Source: Streptomyces sp. NBC_00704
GTDB lineage: Bacteria; Actinomycetota; Actinomycetes; Streptomycetales; Streptomycetaceae
Reading direction: 5' to 3'
DNA: 64,000 nucleotides
Assembly: GCF_036226605.1 (NCBI RefSeq)
Contig: NZ_CP109000.1
Coordinates: 3,964,501 to 4,028,500 of the forward strand
Within the stretch, counting starts at the first letter, position 1. Every line of letters begins with the position of its first letter. This document shows, piece by piece, positions 48,660 through 57,928 of the stretch. Made by a program: the position numbers and the translations under genes. The notes under the pieces are model-generated. The model was not told where the DNA came from. It searched no databases and worked only from the letters and a program-made list of their open reading frames with translations.

Positions 48660-50291
48660 ATGCGTGATTCTCCCAAAGACCCAGCGGACACCAGTAATCC
48701 CAGCAGGACAATGCTGGACATCCCCTCACGAGTGCGTGTACATGTGGAGACACCGCTAGCGGCGCAGAATGACATGGGGGTTTGCGATGCTTTTGAGCAA
48801 TACGCTCCGGTCCGAGAGCCGGACGCCATGAACGCCCCTCACCCTCCGAAAGTGGCCGGAATCGATTCAACGGTTCCCTCGCCCGCACACACTGTCCCGC
48901 CCGCGCCCGCCGCCCCGGGCCACGCGACCCTCCCCGCGCCTCCCCCCGGCCCCCCGCTTGCCTCCGGTCCCGGAGCCGTGCTGACGGACCGGCTCGCCGG
49001 CTGGGTCTCGGACCTCACCACCCTGCACGAACTCACCGAACGCCTGGCGCGCACCGACGTGCTGGCGGACGCCCTGACGGAGCTGCTGCACGCCGGAGCC
49101 GCCCTCGTGGGCGCCCGCCGCGGCCTCGTGGTCCTGGAGCCCGCCGACCGGCTCGGCCCCGACACCACGATCGGCCTGGGCCTCGGCCGAGCCGACCTCG
49201 GCCACATCGAGACCGTGCCCCGCAGCGCCCTGGCCTACGGCCGCATCCTCGACGGACTGCCCGGCGGCGAGGGGGAGATCGCCGAGCCCGACCTGCTCGC
49301 CGGGGACGGCCTGGACCCCCGCCACCGCGAGGTGGCCGCCCGCCTCGGCTACGCCGCGAGCTACGCGCTGCCGCTGCGGGCGGACGGCGCGCCGGGCCGG
49401 CTCGGCGCCGCCGTCTGGCTCTACGACGAGCCCGCCGAACCGGGCGAACGCCGGCGCCACCTGGCCGGCCTGTACGTCCGGTACGCCGCCGAGCACCTCG
49501 CCCGGCTCGTGGAACTCGAGCGCACACGCGCGTGCATGCGCACGATGGCCGAGGAACTCCTGCCGTCCCGGCTGCCGCGGGTGCCCGGCGTCCAGCTCGC
49601 CGCCCGGCACCGCACCGGCCCGCGCGGCGGCGGCGACTGGTACGACGCGCTGCCGCTGCCGGACGCCGCGCTGGGGCTTGCCGTGGGCTCCGTCACCGGG
49701 TCCGGGCCGAGCGCGGTCGCCGCGATGGGCCGGCTGCGCGCCTCCCTGCGGGCGTACGCCGTGATGGAGGGCGAGGACCCCGTCGCCGTCCTGTCCGATC
49801 TGGAGCTGCTGCTGCGGCTCACCGAGCCCGCACGGTCCGCCACCGCGCTGTTCGCCTACTGCGAGCCCGCCCTGCGCAAGATCACCCTGGCCGGCGCGGG
49901 GCACTGCCCGCCGCTGCTGGTCGGCGAGCGGCGCACGGAGTTCGTGGAGACCTCCGTCTCCGCGCCGCTGGGCATGCTCGCCTGCTGGGAGGCGCCCAGC
50001 GTGGAACTGGAGGCGGAGCCCGGCGAGACGGTCCTGCTCTACACCGACGGCCTCCTGCACCGCACCGGCGAGCCCGTCGACCGCGCCTTCGCCCGCCTGC
50101 ACGCGGCCGCCGCGAGCGTGCCCAGACCGCTGCGCGGCGACCCGGGCGCGATCGCCGACCACGTGCTGCGCACGCTCCTGCCCGACGGACCGGACGGACG
50201 GAGCGCACCGGGCGGAGCCGACGGACGGGGCGGGCCGGACGGGCAGGACGGCGACGAGGACGTCGTGCTGCTGGCGGCCCGCTTCGAGTAG
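48660..50291 (+). CDS. GAF-domain PP2C/SpoIIE-type phosphatase
   Basis: A 543-residue cytosolic protein. After about 115 Pro-rich residues a GAF domain spans about 120-290 (LTERLARTDVLADALTELLHAGAALVGARRGLVVLEP in blocks). The SpoIIE phosphatase domain follows (LLPSRLPRVPGVQLAARHRTGPRGGGDWYDALPLPD; TLAGAGHCPPLLVG; APLGML; VLLYTDGLLHR; DEDVVLLAARF). The first metal Asp in GGDWYD and the final Asp in DEDVVLL are present. It would dephosphorylate an anti-anti-sigma protein, opposing RsbW-like kinases such as those at 44823 and 55293. Confidence 0.9.
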   Translation: MRDSPKDPADTSNPSRTMLDIPSRVRVHVETPLAAQNDMGVCDAFEQYAPVREPDAMNAPHPPKVAGIDSTVPSPAHTVPPAPAAPGHATLPAPPPGPPLASGPGAVLTDRLAGWVSDLTTLHELTERLARTDVLADALTELLHAGAALVGARRGLVVLEPADRLGPDTTIGLGLGRADLGHIETVPRSALAYGRILDGLPGGEGEIAEPDLLAGDGLDPRHREVAARLGYAASYALPLRADGAPGRLGAAVWLYDEPAEPGERRRHLAGLYVRYAAEHLARLVELERTRACMRTMAEELLPSRLPRVPGVQLAARHRTGPRGGGDWYDALPLPDAALGLAVGSVTGSGPSAVAAMGRLRASLRAYAVMEGEDPVAVLSDLELLLRLTEPARSATALFAYCEPALRKITLAGAGHCPPLLVGERRTEFVETSVSAPLGMLACWEAPSVELEAEPGETVLLYTDGLLHRTGEPVDRAFARLHAAAASVPRPLRGDPGAIADHVLRTLLPDGPDGRSAPGGADGRGGPDGQDGDEDVVLLAARFE

Positions 50292-50402
50292 GACGGCGAC
50301 GACAGTCCGTGACCGGCCCGGCGACAGGTCCTTCTCCTCTGGGCCCTCTTACGTACGACCGTACGATGGAGGGGGTCCAGTGCCGTATCTAGGAGGATGA
50401 CC

Positions 50403-51860
50403 GTGGCCGACGAGCTCACCCCGGAGACCCCGGAAGAGTCGGAAGAGCCCATCAAGCAGCGGAAGAACGGCCTGTACCCGGGCGTGTCCGACGAGCTGGC
50501 CGAGAACATGAAGTCCGGCTGGGCCGACACGGAGCTGCGCGATCTGGAGCCGATCGCCCAGTCCGCGCAGACCGCCGCCCGCCGCGCCGCGCTCTCGGCG
50601 CGCTTCCCGGGCGAGCGTCTGGTGATCCCCGCGGGCAACCTGAAGACGCGCTCCAACGACACGGAGTACGCCTTCCGCGCGTCCGTCGAGTACGCCTACC
50701 TGACCGGCAACCAGACGGAGGACGGCGTCCTCGTCCTGGAGCCCGTCGCCGGCGGCCACCAGGCGACGATCTACCTGCTGCCCCGCTCCGACCGGGAGAA
50801 CGGCGAGTTCTGGCTGTCCGGCCAGGGCGAGCTGTGGGTGGGCCGCCGGCACTCGCTCGGCGAGGCCGAGCAGCTGTACGGCATCCCCGCCTCCGACGTG
50901 CGCGAGCTGCCCGGCCGGCTGCGCGAGGCCACCGGGCCCGTGCGGGTCGTGCGCGGCCACGACGCGGGCATCGAGGCCGCCCTGACCGACAAGGTCACCG
51001 CCGAGCGCGACGCGGAGCTGCGCGTCTTCCTCTCCGAGGCCCGTCTGGTCAAGGACGAGTTCGAGATCGGCGAGCTGCAGAAGGCCGTGGACTCGACGGT
51101 GCGCGGCTTCGAGGACGTCGTGAAGGTCCTCGACCGGGCCGAGGCCACGAGCGAGCGCTACATCGAGGGCACGTTCTTCCTCCGCGCGCGCGTGGAGGGC
51201 AACGACGTGGGCTACGGCACCATCGCCGCCTCGGGCCCGCACGCCTGCACGCTGCACTGGGTGCGCAACGACGGACCGGTGCGCAAGGGCCACCTGCTCC
51301 TGCTCGACGCGGGCGTCGAGACCCACACGTACTACACGGCCGACGTCACGCGCACGCTGCCGGTCGACGGCCGCTACACGGAGATCCAGAAGAAGATCTA
51401 CGACGCGGTGTACGACGCCCAGGAGGCCGGCATCGCCGCGGTGAAGCCGGGCGCCAAGTACCGCGACTTCCACGACGCTGCACAGCGCGTGCTGACCGAG
51501 CGGCTCGTCGAGTGGGGCCTGGTCGAAGGGCCGGTCGAGCGGGTCCTGGAACTCGGTCTCCAGCGCCGCTGGACGCTGCACGGCACCGGGCACATGCTCG
51601 GCATGGACGTCCACGACTGCGCCGCCGCGCGCGTGGAGTCCTACGTCGACGGCACCCTGGAGCCCGGCATGGTGCTGACCGTCGAGCCCGGCCTGTACTT
51701 CCAGGCCGACGACCTCACCGTGCCCGAGGAGTACCGGGGCATCGGCGTCCGCATCGAGGACGACATCCTCGTCACCGAGGACGGCAACCGGAACCTCAGC
51801 GCCGCGCTGCCCCGGACGTCGGACGAGGTCGAGCGCTGGATGGCGTCGCTGACCGGCTGA
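50403..51860 (+). CDS. pepP: Xaa-Pro aminopeptidase (aminopeptidase P)
   Basis: A 485-residue M24 metallopeptidase that removes an N-terminal residue before Pro. The AMP_N domain spans about 40-185 (NTEYAFRASVEYAYLTGN family pattern). The pita-bread fold has metal ligands in LLLDAGVETHTYYTADVTRTLPV (Asp, Asp), HGTGHMLGMDVHD (His), LTVEPGLYF (Glu) and RIEDDILVTEDG (Glu). AGGAGG at 50391 directly abuts an ATG at 50397 but is 6 bases before the GTG at 50403, so the GTG is preferred. Paired CGTACGA sites lie at 50353-50368. Confidence 0.92.
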   Translation: MADELTPETPEESEEPIKQRKNGLYPGVSDELAENMKSGWADTELRDLEPIAQSAQTAARRAALSARFPGERLVIPAGNLKTRSNDTEYAFRASVEYAYLTGNQTEDGVLVLEPVAGGHQATIYLLPRSDRENGEFWLSGQGELWVGRRHSLGEAEQLYGIPASDVRELPGRLREATGPVRVVRGHDAGIEAALTDKVTAERDAELRVFLSEARLVKDEFEIGELQKAVDSTVRGFEDVVKVLDRAEATSERYIEGTFFLRARVEGNDVGYGTIAASGPHACTLHWVRNDGPVRKGHLLLLDAGVETHTYYTADVTRTLPVDGRYTEIQKKIYDAVYDAQEAGIAAVKPGAKYRDFHDAAQRVLTERLVEWGLVEGPVERVLELGLQRRWTLHGTGHMLGMDVHDCAAARVESYVDGTLEPGMVLTVEPGLYFQADDLTVPEEYRGIGVRIEDDILVTEDGNRNLSAALPRTSDEVERWMASLTG

Positions 51861-51979
51861 CGCGGGTCACGCACGACGACGGCCGGGCACTCGGCGGGCG
51901 GACGCCCGGCGGGTGCCCGGCCGTCGCACGACAGGGGCCCGTGAACCCCGCGGGGGCGTGGGGACCGCCGGGCGGGGAG

Positions 51980-53440
51980 ATGCGGGGCGCGGAGGCCGGG
52001 GCGTGCGGGGCGCTCCCGCGGGCGCCCGGCCCGGAAGGGGTGGTCGTGGACCTGCACGTGGAGGCGGACTCCGCCGAGGGGCGCCGCGCCGGGCTCGAAC
52101 GCGCCCTGCGGGACGCCGTGCGCGACGGACGGCTCCCGCCCGGCGCCCTGCTGCCCGCCACGCGGCGGCTCGCGGCCGAGCTCGGGATGTCGCGCAACAC
52201 CGTCAAGGCGGCCTACGACCAACTCGTCGCCGAGGGCTACCTCACCGCCCGGCAGGGCTCCGGCACCCAGGTCGCACCCCTGCCCCCCGCCGCCGCCGAA
52301 CCGCCCGAGGCCGCCGCACGCGCGCGTGCGCCGCGCTTCGACCTGCGGCCCGGCAGCCCCGACGTGGGGGCGTTCCCGGCCGCGGCCTGGCTGCGCGCGA
52401 TGCGCCGCGCCCTCGCGGCGGCGCCCTCCCCCGCGTACGACTACGGCGACCCGCGCGGCCGCATCGAACTGCGCACCGCCCTGTCCGGGTACCTGGGACG
52501 GGCCCGTGGCGTCCTCGCGCCGCCCGAGCGGATCGTCGTCACCGCCGGGTACGTGCAGGGTCTCGCCCTCCTCACGCGCGTGCTGGGCGACGCCCCGATC
52601 GCGATGGAGGACCCCGGTCTGCCCTTCCACCGCGAGGTCGTACGGCACAACGGCGGAACCGTGACCGCGGCCCCGGTCGACGACGACGGCGTGCGCGTCG
52701 CGGAACTCGGCGACGCGGGCGCGGTCGTCGTCACGCCGGCCCACCAGTACCCGACCGGCGGGACACTGCACCCCGGGCGGCGGCGGGCGCTGACCGAATG
52801 GGCACGCGCGCGTGACGGCCTCATCGTCGAGGACGACTACGACGGGGAGTTCCGCTACGACCGCCAGCCCGTCGGCGCGCTGCAGGGCATGGCGCCGGGA
52901 CAGGTCGTCTACCTGGGCACCGCCTCCAAGACGCTCGGGCCGGCGCTGCGGCTCGGCTGGATGGTGCTGCCGCCGCGGCTGGTGGACGCCGTCGTCGACG
53001 CCAAGCTGCACAGCGACCACCACACCGAGTCCCTCGGGCAGCTCGCGCTCACCGAAATGATCACCGCCCACGCCTACGACCGTCACGTGCGCGCGTGCCG
53101 TCTGCGCTACCGGCGCCGCCGCGACCTGCTGCTCGACCGGCTGGGCGCGGACCGGCGCGTGCGCGGGATCGCGGCCGGGCTGCACGCGCTGGTGGACGTG
53201 GCCGACGAGGAGGAGGCGCTGGCGCGGGCGGCCGCGGAGGGGCTCGCGGTGGGCCGCCTCGGCGAACACTGGCACGACGCCGCCCCGGACGGGGCGGAGC
53301 GACGGCCCCAGGGGCTGGTCGTCGGCTACGGCACGCCCAGGGAGGGCGCCTACCCCGAGGCGCTGGAAGCGCTCGCGCGGGCGCTCGAAGGGATGTGCTC
53401 CGGGGCACCTGCTCCGGAGCAGGTGCCCCGGAGCAGGTGA
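51980..53440 (+). CDS. MocR-family (GntR-aminotransferase fusion) regulator
   Basis: About 486 residues. Winged helix: RALRDAVRDGRLPPGALLPATRRLAAELGMSRNTVKAAYDQLVAEGYL in blocks. An aminotransferase-like domain follows (YDYGDPRGRIELRTALSGYLGRARG; VIVTPAHQYPTGGTLHPGRRRAL; VEDDYDGEFRYDRQPVGALQG). The PLP Lys is in GTASKTLGPALRLGW. PdxR-type members sense pyridoxal phosphate. The start is uncertain: ATG 51980 is used; GTG at 52040 or 52046 are closer to the family consensus. The last coding bases lie in a 40-bp palindrome. It probably controls the downstream MFS gene or PLP synthesis. Confidence 0.87.
   Translation: MRGAEAGACGALPRAPGPEGVVVDLHVEADSAEGRRAGLERALRDAVRDGRLPPGALLPATRRLAAELGMSRNTVKAAYDQLVAEGYLTARQGSGTQVAPLPPAAAEPPEAAARARAPRFDLRPGSPDVGAFPAAAWLRAMRRALAAAPSPAYDYGDPRGRIELRTALSGYLGRARGVLAPPERIVVTAGYVQGLALLTRVLGDAPIAMEDPGLPFHREVVRHNGGTVTAAPVDDDGVRVAELGDAGAVVVTPAHQYPTGGTLHPGRRRALTEWARARDGLIVEDDYDGEFRYDRQPVGALQGMAPGQVVYLGTASKTLGPALRLGWMVLPPRLVDAVVDAKLHSDHHTESLGQLALTEMITAHAYDRHVRACRLRYRRRRDLLLDRLGADRRVRGIAAGLHALVDVADEEEALARAAAEGLAVGRLGEHWHDAAPDGAERRPQGLVVGYGTPREGAYPEALEALARALEGMCSGAPAPEQVPRSR
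53396..53435. repeat. 40-bp perfect palindrome at the 3' end of the MocR gene
   Basis: The 20-bp arm TGCTCCGGGGCACCTGCTCC is followed without a gap by its exact reverse complement. The element encodes the last residues of MocR and ends three bases before the TGA. As RNA it would form a very strong hairpin and may terminate transcription. Confidence 0.92.
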
Positions 53441-53509
53441 CCCGCAGCGCCGCGCCGGGAGCGAGCGCGGGCGGGCGCGCCGGTCCTCTCCGGCCGCCCT
53501 CGGGCCGGG

Positions 53510-53690
53510 GTGTCTACTGGCCGGCTGTCTGCCGGCCGGCGTCTGGCGGCCGGCGTCTGCCGGCCGGCGTCTGGCGGCCGGCGTCTGGCGGCCGACCTCG
53601 CCTGCTGTCTGGCCGCCTGATGTCTCGCCGTCTGCTCGTCGGCCGTCTGCTCGTCAGCCGTGTGCTCGTCGGCTGTCTTCCCTTCGGGCG
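53510..53690. repeat. Tandem CGGCCGGCGTCTG and CGTCTGCTCGTCGG repeats
   Basis: About five copies of a 14-bp unit (CGGCCGGCGTCTGS, 53517-53595), then about four of a related 15-bp unit (to about 53680). The remaining gap to 53760 carries CCAAT-N13-ATTGG (53698-53720), a possible regulator site, with the MFS promoter. Confidence 0.8.
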
Positions 53691-53760
53691 CGATTGGGCC
53701 AATGAACCTGTTCTCCATTGGTTCTGCCCATCGGTCCAACGCACCCCTAGCGTCGTTCCC

Positions 53761-55038
53761 ATGACGACGAAGACTCCCGCGCGGCGGGCGGCGGCGCGGC
53801 GGACGGGCCCGCAACGGCTGCTCGCGCTGGCGCAGTTGAGCAACTCGGTCGGGGACGGCGCCTTTTACACGACGTCGGCCCTGTACTTCACCCAGGTGAT
53901 CGGTCTCGCCCCCGCGCGCGTGGGGCTGGGGCTGACCCTCGGGTGGGCGGTGGGCTCGCTGGCGGGGGTGCCGCTGGGACGGCTGGCCGACCGGCGTGGA
54001 GCGCGCGGCACGGCGGTGCTGCTGGCGCTGGCGACCGGGCTCACCGTGGCGTCCTTCGCCCTGGTGCGCGGCTTCGTGCCGTTCGTCCTCGTGGCGTGCG
54101 CGTACGCGGCCGCTCAGTCGGGGCTCGCGGCGGCCCGCCAGGCGCTGCTGGCCGGCCTCGCGCCGGCCGGGGAGCGGACAGGGCTGCTGGCGCGGCTCCA
54201 GGCGACGCTGAACGCCGGTCTGGCGGTCGGCGCGGGCCTCGGCGGACTCGCGCTGCACGCCGGGACGCGGGAGGCGTACCTCGCGGTGTTCGCGGTCGAC
54301 GCGGTGAGCTTCCTGGTGTGCGCGCTGCTGCTGGCCGCGCTGCCGCGGGTGGCTCCGCGAGCGGCCCGGCCGGGCGGAAGCGCGCTGGGCGTGCTGAGGG
54401 ACCGGCCGTACGCGGTCGTGGCGCTCCTGAACACCGTGCTGCTGCTGAGGATGCCGTTGCTCAGCCTCGTCCTGCCGCTGTGGATCACCCGGCGGACGGA
54501 CGCGCCCGCCTGGCTGGTGTCGGCGCTGTTCGTGCTCAACACCGCCGCGGTGACCGTGTTCCAGGTGCGGATGGCGCGGGGTGTGCGGGGGCCCGCTAGC
54601 GCCACGCGCGCGGTGCGCCGTGCGGGCTGGGTGATGTGCGGTGCGTGCGCGGTGTTCGCGCTGTCCGCCGGGGCCTCGCCGTGGGTGGCGGCGGGTGTGC
54701 TGGTGCTGGGGTCGGCGTTGCAGGCGGCGGCCGAGATGGGGCAGTCGGCGGGTTCCTGGCAGCTGTCCTTCGACCTGGCGCCGGCCGACCGCGTCGGCGA
54801 GTACCAGGGGCTGTTCGGGACCGGGGTGACGGTGGCCCGCACGCTCGGCCCCCTGGTCCTGACCTGGCTGCTGGTCGAGTGGGGCACGCCCGGCTGGCTG
54901 CTGCTGGGCGCGGCGACGGTGGCGGCGTCGTACGCGATGGGCCCGGCGGCCCGCCGAGCGGCCGCCGTCCGGACGCCGCCGTCGTCGTCGCCGCCGTCGC
55001 CGTCGCCGTCGCTGCGGCCGGCCGCAGCGGCGGCGTGA
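53761..55038 (+). CDS. MFS drug-exporter-like transporter
   Basis: A 425-residue, 12-helix transporter. Helix 1 starts at LLALAQLSNSVGDGAFYTTSALYF, motif A is GRLADRRGARGTAV, and helix 5 holds LQATLNAGLAVGAGLGGLAL. The second half starts at PYAVVALLNTVLLLRMPLL. A Ser/Pro tail closes the protein. The layout fits proton-driven efflux pumps of the MdfA/tetracycline-like type. Located after MocR and after a repeat-rich leader with a CCAAT/ATTGG dyad. Substrate unknown. Confidence 0.9.
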   Translation: MTTKTPARRAAARRTGPQRLLALAQLSNSVGDGAFYTTSALYFTQVIGLAPARVGLGLTLGWAVGSLAGVPLGRLADRRGARGTAVLLALATGLTVASFALVRGFVPFVLVACAYAAAQSGLAAARQALLAGLAPAGERTGLLARLQATLNAGLAVGAGLGGLALHAGTREAYLAVFAVDAVSFLVCALLLAALPRVAPRAARPGGSALGVLRDRPYAVVALLNTVLLLRMPLLSLVLPLWITRRTDAPAWLVSALFVLNTAAVTVFQVRMARGVRGPASATRAVRRAGWVMCGACAVFALSAGASPWVAAGVLVLGSALQAAAEMGQSAGSWQLSFDLAPADRVGEYQGLFGTGVTVARTLGPLVLTWLLVEWGTPGWLLLGAATVAASYAMGPAARRAAAVRTPPSSSPPSPSPSLRPAAAAA

Positions 55039-55237
55039 CGTCACCTGCCCACGCCGCCGCACGGCCCTCGGCCGCATCCCGCTCGCGCCCTCGGTGACGC
55101 GCACCGGCGCGCCGTCGAGGTGTCGGCGAAGGCCGAGCGGTGGTCACGCCGGGAGTAACCCGTGAGCGCGCGCATGGATCGCGAAGTCCCCTGCCGGACG
55201 GGCGGCCTGACGGGCGGTCGTGCGGTCCGAGGAGGGC

Positions 55238-55300
55238 CGGACGGCGTGGGTCGGACGACGTGGGTCGGACGGCGTGGGTCGGACGGCGTGGGTCAGACGG
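55238..55300. repeat. 14-bp tandem repeat (GACGGCGTGGGTCG)
   Basis: Four copies, the second with one change, and the last running into the stop region of the RsbW-like gene. No gene seen in 55039-55292. Confidence 0.85.
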
Positions 55301-55748
55301 CGATCAGCGGGGCGTCCTTGCGCCACTTGAGGATCTTGTCGAAGCTCACCACGGCGCCGGCGCGCCCCGGCTTGTTGCCGATGTGGACGTGGTCGGCGAG
55401 CTCCTGGATGAGGAAGAGGCCCCGGCCGTGTTCGGCGTCGGTGTTCGTGCGCGTCGGTGCGGGCGCGGGGCGTTCGGCGGTGAATCCGGGGCCCGAGTCG
55501 GCCACCTCGATCCGGCACGTCTGGCCGTCGAGGTAGGCGGTGACGCGGTACGCCTCCGAACAGCCGCCGTACGCGGTCTCGCCGCCGTGTTCGACGGCGT
55601 TGGCGCAGGCCTCGCTCAGGGCCACGGAGAGGTCGTAGCTGACGTCGGGATCGACGCCCGCCGTCTCCATGGTGCCGAGCAGCAGGCGGCGGGCGAGCGG
55701 CACGCTCGCGGCTTCGCGCCGCAGATGCAGTGACCACCAGATGCTCAT
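55293..55748 (-). CDS. RsbW/SpoIIAB-like ATP-binding regulator 2
   Basis: A 151-residue GHKL ATPase: N box YDLSVALSEACANAVEHGG, G1 IEVADSGPGF, G2 EHGRGLFLIQELADHV. AGGAGG precedes the ATG at 55748. Start WWSLHLRREAASVPLARRLL is typical of Streptomyces anti-sigma-type ATPases. It is not closely similar to the one at 44823 outside the motifs. Partners are not adjacent. Confidence 0.87.
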   Translation of the reverse strand: MSIWWSLHLRREAASVPLARRLLLGTMETAGVDPDVSYDLSVALSEACANAVEHGGETAYGGCSEAYRVTAYLDGQTCRIEVADSGPGFTAERPAPAPTRTNTDAEHGRGLFLIQELADHVHIGNKPGRAGAVVSFDKILKWRKDAPLIAV

Positions 55749-56008
55749 GCTCCAGCCTCCTGGCTGCGGCTCGACATACCGATACGTATTGCCGCACCGG
55801 GCCGTATGTAAGCGCGATTTCCGCGTGATGCCGCCCATATGGGGGATGCACGCAGGCCTGGAATCGGTGTATGCGGGACCCATCGGCACCAGGAGCACCT
55901 GCCCTGACGGAAAGTGATCTTCCGCTTCTGGCGGGCCCCCGGGGATCTTTGCGACCTTGTGGACCTGCCGTACGGCGGTCGTGGGGCCAGTGCGATGATG
56001 AGCCCGCC

Positions 56009-56875
56009 ATGACTGCCCCCCACAGCGCGTGCTCCGGTCGCGATCTACGGCTGCTGCGGGCCGCGGTGTTCGCCGCGGTCTGCGTCGTGCTGGCCGCTGT
56101 CGGGCATTCGGTGGCCTCCTGCGCCGTCGTCCCGCTGTGGACGCTGGGCGCGGGGTTCCTGGGCGTCCTCGCGGTCGTGGTGCCGCTCGCCGGGCGCGAG
56201 CGCTCGCTGCCGGGCATCGCGGCCCTGCTCGCGGTCGGGCAGAGCGCGCTGCACACCCTCTTCGGGCTCGGCCAGCACACCGTCGCGGCGACCGCCCCGC
56301 TCTCCGCCGACGTCTCCGCCCCGCTGGCCGGGACGGACGCCGCGCTCGTCGCCCGGGCGGCCCGGCTGGTGTGCGGGGCCACGGCGGCCGCGATCAGCCC
56401 GGCCGAGGCGCAGAAGATCCTGGTGAACGCCCGGCTCCACCCCGGCGCTACGGGCGGCGGCGGTGCGACGGCCATGGACGGCATGACCGGGATGGGGTCG
56501 ATGCGCCATTCCGCGGACGTCCTGTCCACGTCCGGCTCGCCGATCCCCCTGCTGCCGTCCCTGCCGATGCTGCTGGGCCACGTCCTGGCGGCCGTCGCCG
56601 CCGGCTGGCTGCTGCGGCGCGGCGACAAGGCCCTGCTGCGGCTGCTCGCCCTGTCGGCCCACGGAGTCGCCGAGGGGGCGCTCGTACGGTCCCTGCGCGG
56701 GGCGCTCGCGCTGGTGCGCGCCCTGCTCGCGGGTCTGCCGGCCGCGCCCGGAGCGGGACCGCGCGTCCCGTGCGCCGGTCTGCCCGCTCCGGCCGCTCCC
56801 CGCATCACCGCACTCCAGCACTCGGTGATCCGTCGAGGCCCGCCGCACCCGGCCGCCCTCGCCCTCGCTGCCTGA
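56009..56875 (+). CDS. Membrane protein with Met/His-rich loop, head of copper block
   Basis: A 288-residue integral membrane protein with about five helices (LRAAVFAAVCVVLAAVGHSV; PLWTLGAGFLGVLAVVVPLA; LPGIAALLAVGQSALHTLFGL; MLLGHVLAAVAAGWLLRRG). The loop at about 150-165 reads AMDGMTGMGSMRHS, a Met-rich copper-type motif, and His residues lie in helix 3 (ALHTLFGLGQHTV). The family has no agreed name. The next five genes all concern copper, so a role in copper uptake or sensing in the membrane is inferred. The ATG at 56009 starts just before the first helix. Confidence 0.8.
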   Translation: MTAPHSACSGRDLRLLRAAVFAAVCVVLAAVGHSVASCAVVPLWTLGAGFLGVLAVVVPLAGRERSLPGIAALLAVGQSALHTLFGLGQHTVAATAPLSADVSAPLAGTDAALVARAARLVCGATAAAISPAEAQKILVNARLHPGATGGGGATAMDGMTGMGSMRHSADVLSTSGSPIPLLPSLPMLLGHVLAAVAAGWLLRRGDKALLRLLALSAHGVAEGALVRSLRGALALVRALLAGLPAAPGAGPRVPCAGLPAPAAPRITALQHSVIRRGPPHPAALALAA

Positions 56876-57002
56876 CACGACACGACCAGCACTCCACCAC
56901 GACCGGGGAGAGCGGCCGCCGTCGTGCGGCACGCGCGCGTGCGCACCACCGTGCCCACGCCTCCCCAGCCACAGACTCACTCAGAGTGGAGTGCTCCCTG
57001 CC

Positions 57003-57761
57003 ATGAAGGCCTCTCGTATCGCCACCCGTGTCGCCGCCGCCGCTGCCGCCGCCGGGGCCGGCGTCCTGGCCCTGTCCTCGCCCGCCCTCGCCCACGTGAG
57101 CGTCGCCGCCGAAGGCGCCGCGGCCAAGGGCGGCTACGCGGTCGTCGACTTCAAGGTCCCCAACGAGCGGGACGACGCCTCGACCGCCAAGCTCGAGGTC
57201 GCCTTCCCGGCCGACCACCCGCTGGCCTCCGCGATGCCGGAGCCGATCCCGGGCTGGAAGATCGTCGTCACCAAGGCCAAGCTCGCCAAGCCCCTCGAGG
57301 TCCACGGCAAGCAGATCTCCGAAGCCGTCTCCAAGATCACCTGGACCGCCACCGGCGGCGGCGTCCAGCCCGGCTTCTTCCAGAAGTTCCCGGTGTCCGT
57401 CGGCGCGCTCCCCGAGGACGCCGACGAACTGGTCTTCAAGGCGATCCAGACGTACTCCGACAAGGAGGTCGTGCGCTGGATCGAGGTCAAGGAGGACGGC
57501 GCGGAGGAGCCCGAGAACCCGGCCCCCGTGCTCGCCCTGACCGCCCCCGCCAAGGACGGCCACCACGGCGCCGCCGCCGACGACGCCTCCGACAAGTCCG
57601 ACGACGCCAAGGCGACCGCCGCCACGACCGCCGCCGCCGGCTCCGACGGCAGCGACACCACCGCCCGGGTCCTCGGCGTGGTCGGCATCGTGGTCGGCGC
57701 CGCCGGCGTCGCCTACGGCGTGCTCGCCGGACGCCGCCGCACCCCCGCCACCGAGGCCTGA
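57003..57761 (+). CDS. ycnI: YcnI-like DUF1775 copper-binding protein
   Basis: A 252-residue exported membrane-anchored protein. The signal peptide ends in PALA, leaving His as the first mature residue (HVSVAAEG), as in YcnI proteins where the N-terminal His with Glu and Trp binds Cu(II). The DUF1775 domain continues with VDFKVPNERDDASTAKLEV, PIPGWKIVV (the Trp) and WTATGGGVQPGFFQKFPVSVG. A charged linker and one C-terminal helix follow (GVVGIVVGAAGVAYGVLAG) with RRR stop-transfer. Confidence 0.9.
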   Translation: MKASRIATRVAAAAAAAGAGVLALSSPALAHVSVAAEGAAAKGGYAVVDFKVPNERDDASTAKLEVAFPADHPLASAMPEPIPGWKIVVTKAKLAKPLEVHGKQISEAVSKITWTATGGGVQPGFFQKFPVSVGALPEDADELVFKAIQTYSDKEVVRWIEVKEDGAEEPENPAPVLALTAPAKDGHHGAAADDASDKSDDAKATAATTAAAGSDGSDTTARVLGVVGIVVGAAGVAYGVLAGRRRTPATEA

Positions 57762-57928
57762 TCCCCCGCCGCGCCGGACGGCCGCCGCCGTCCGACGCCG
57801 GCTCCCCGCGGTGCGCACCGGGACGCACCGGGGCGCGGAGGCCGCCGTACTCCTATCCGTACGGCGGGCCGTGCACCCCGCCGAGCACCCGGTGCGCGCC
57901 GAATTCCATACATCTGGGACATTTCTCT

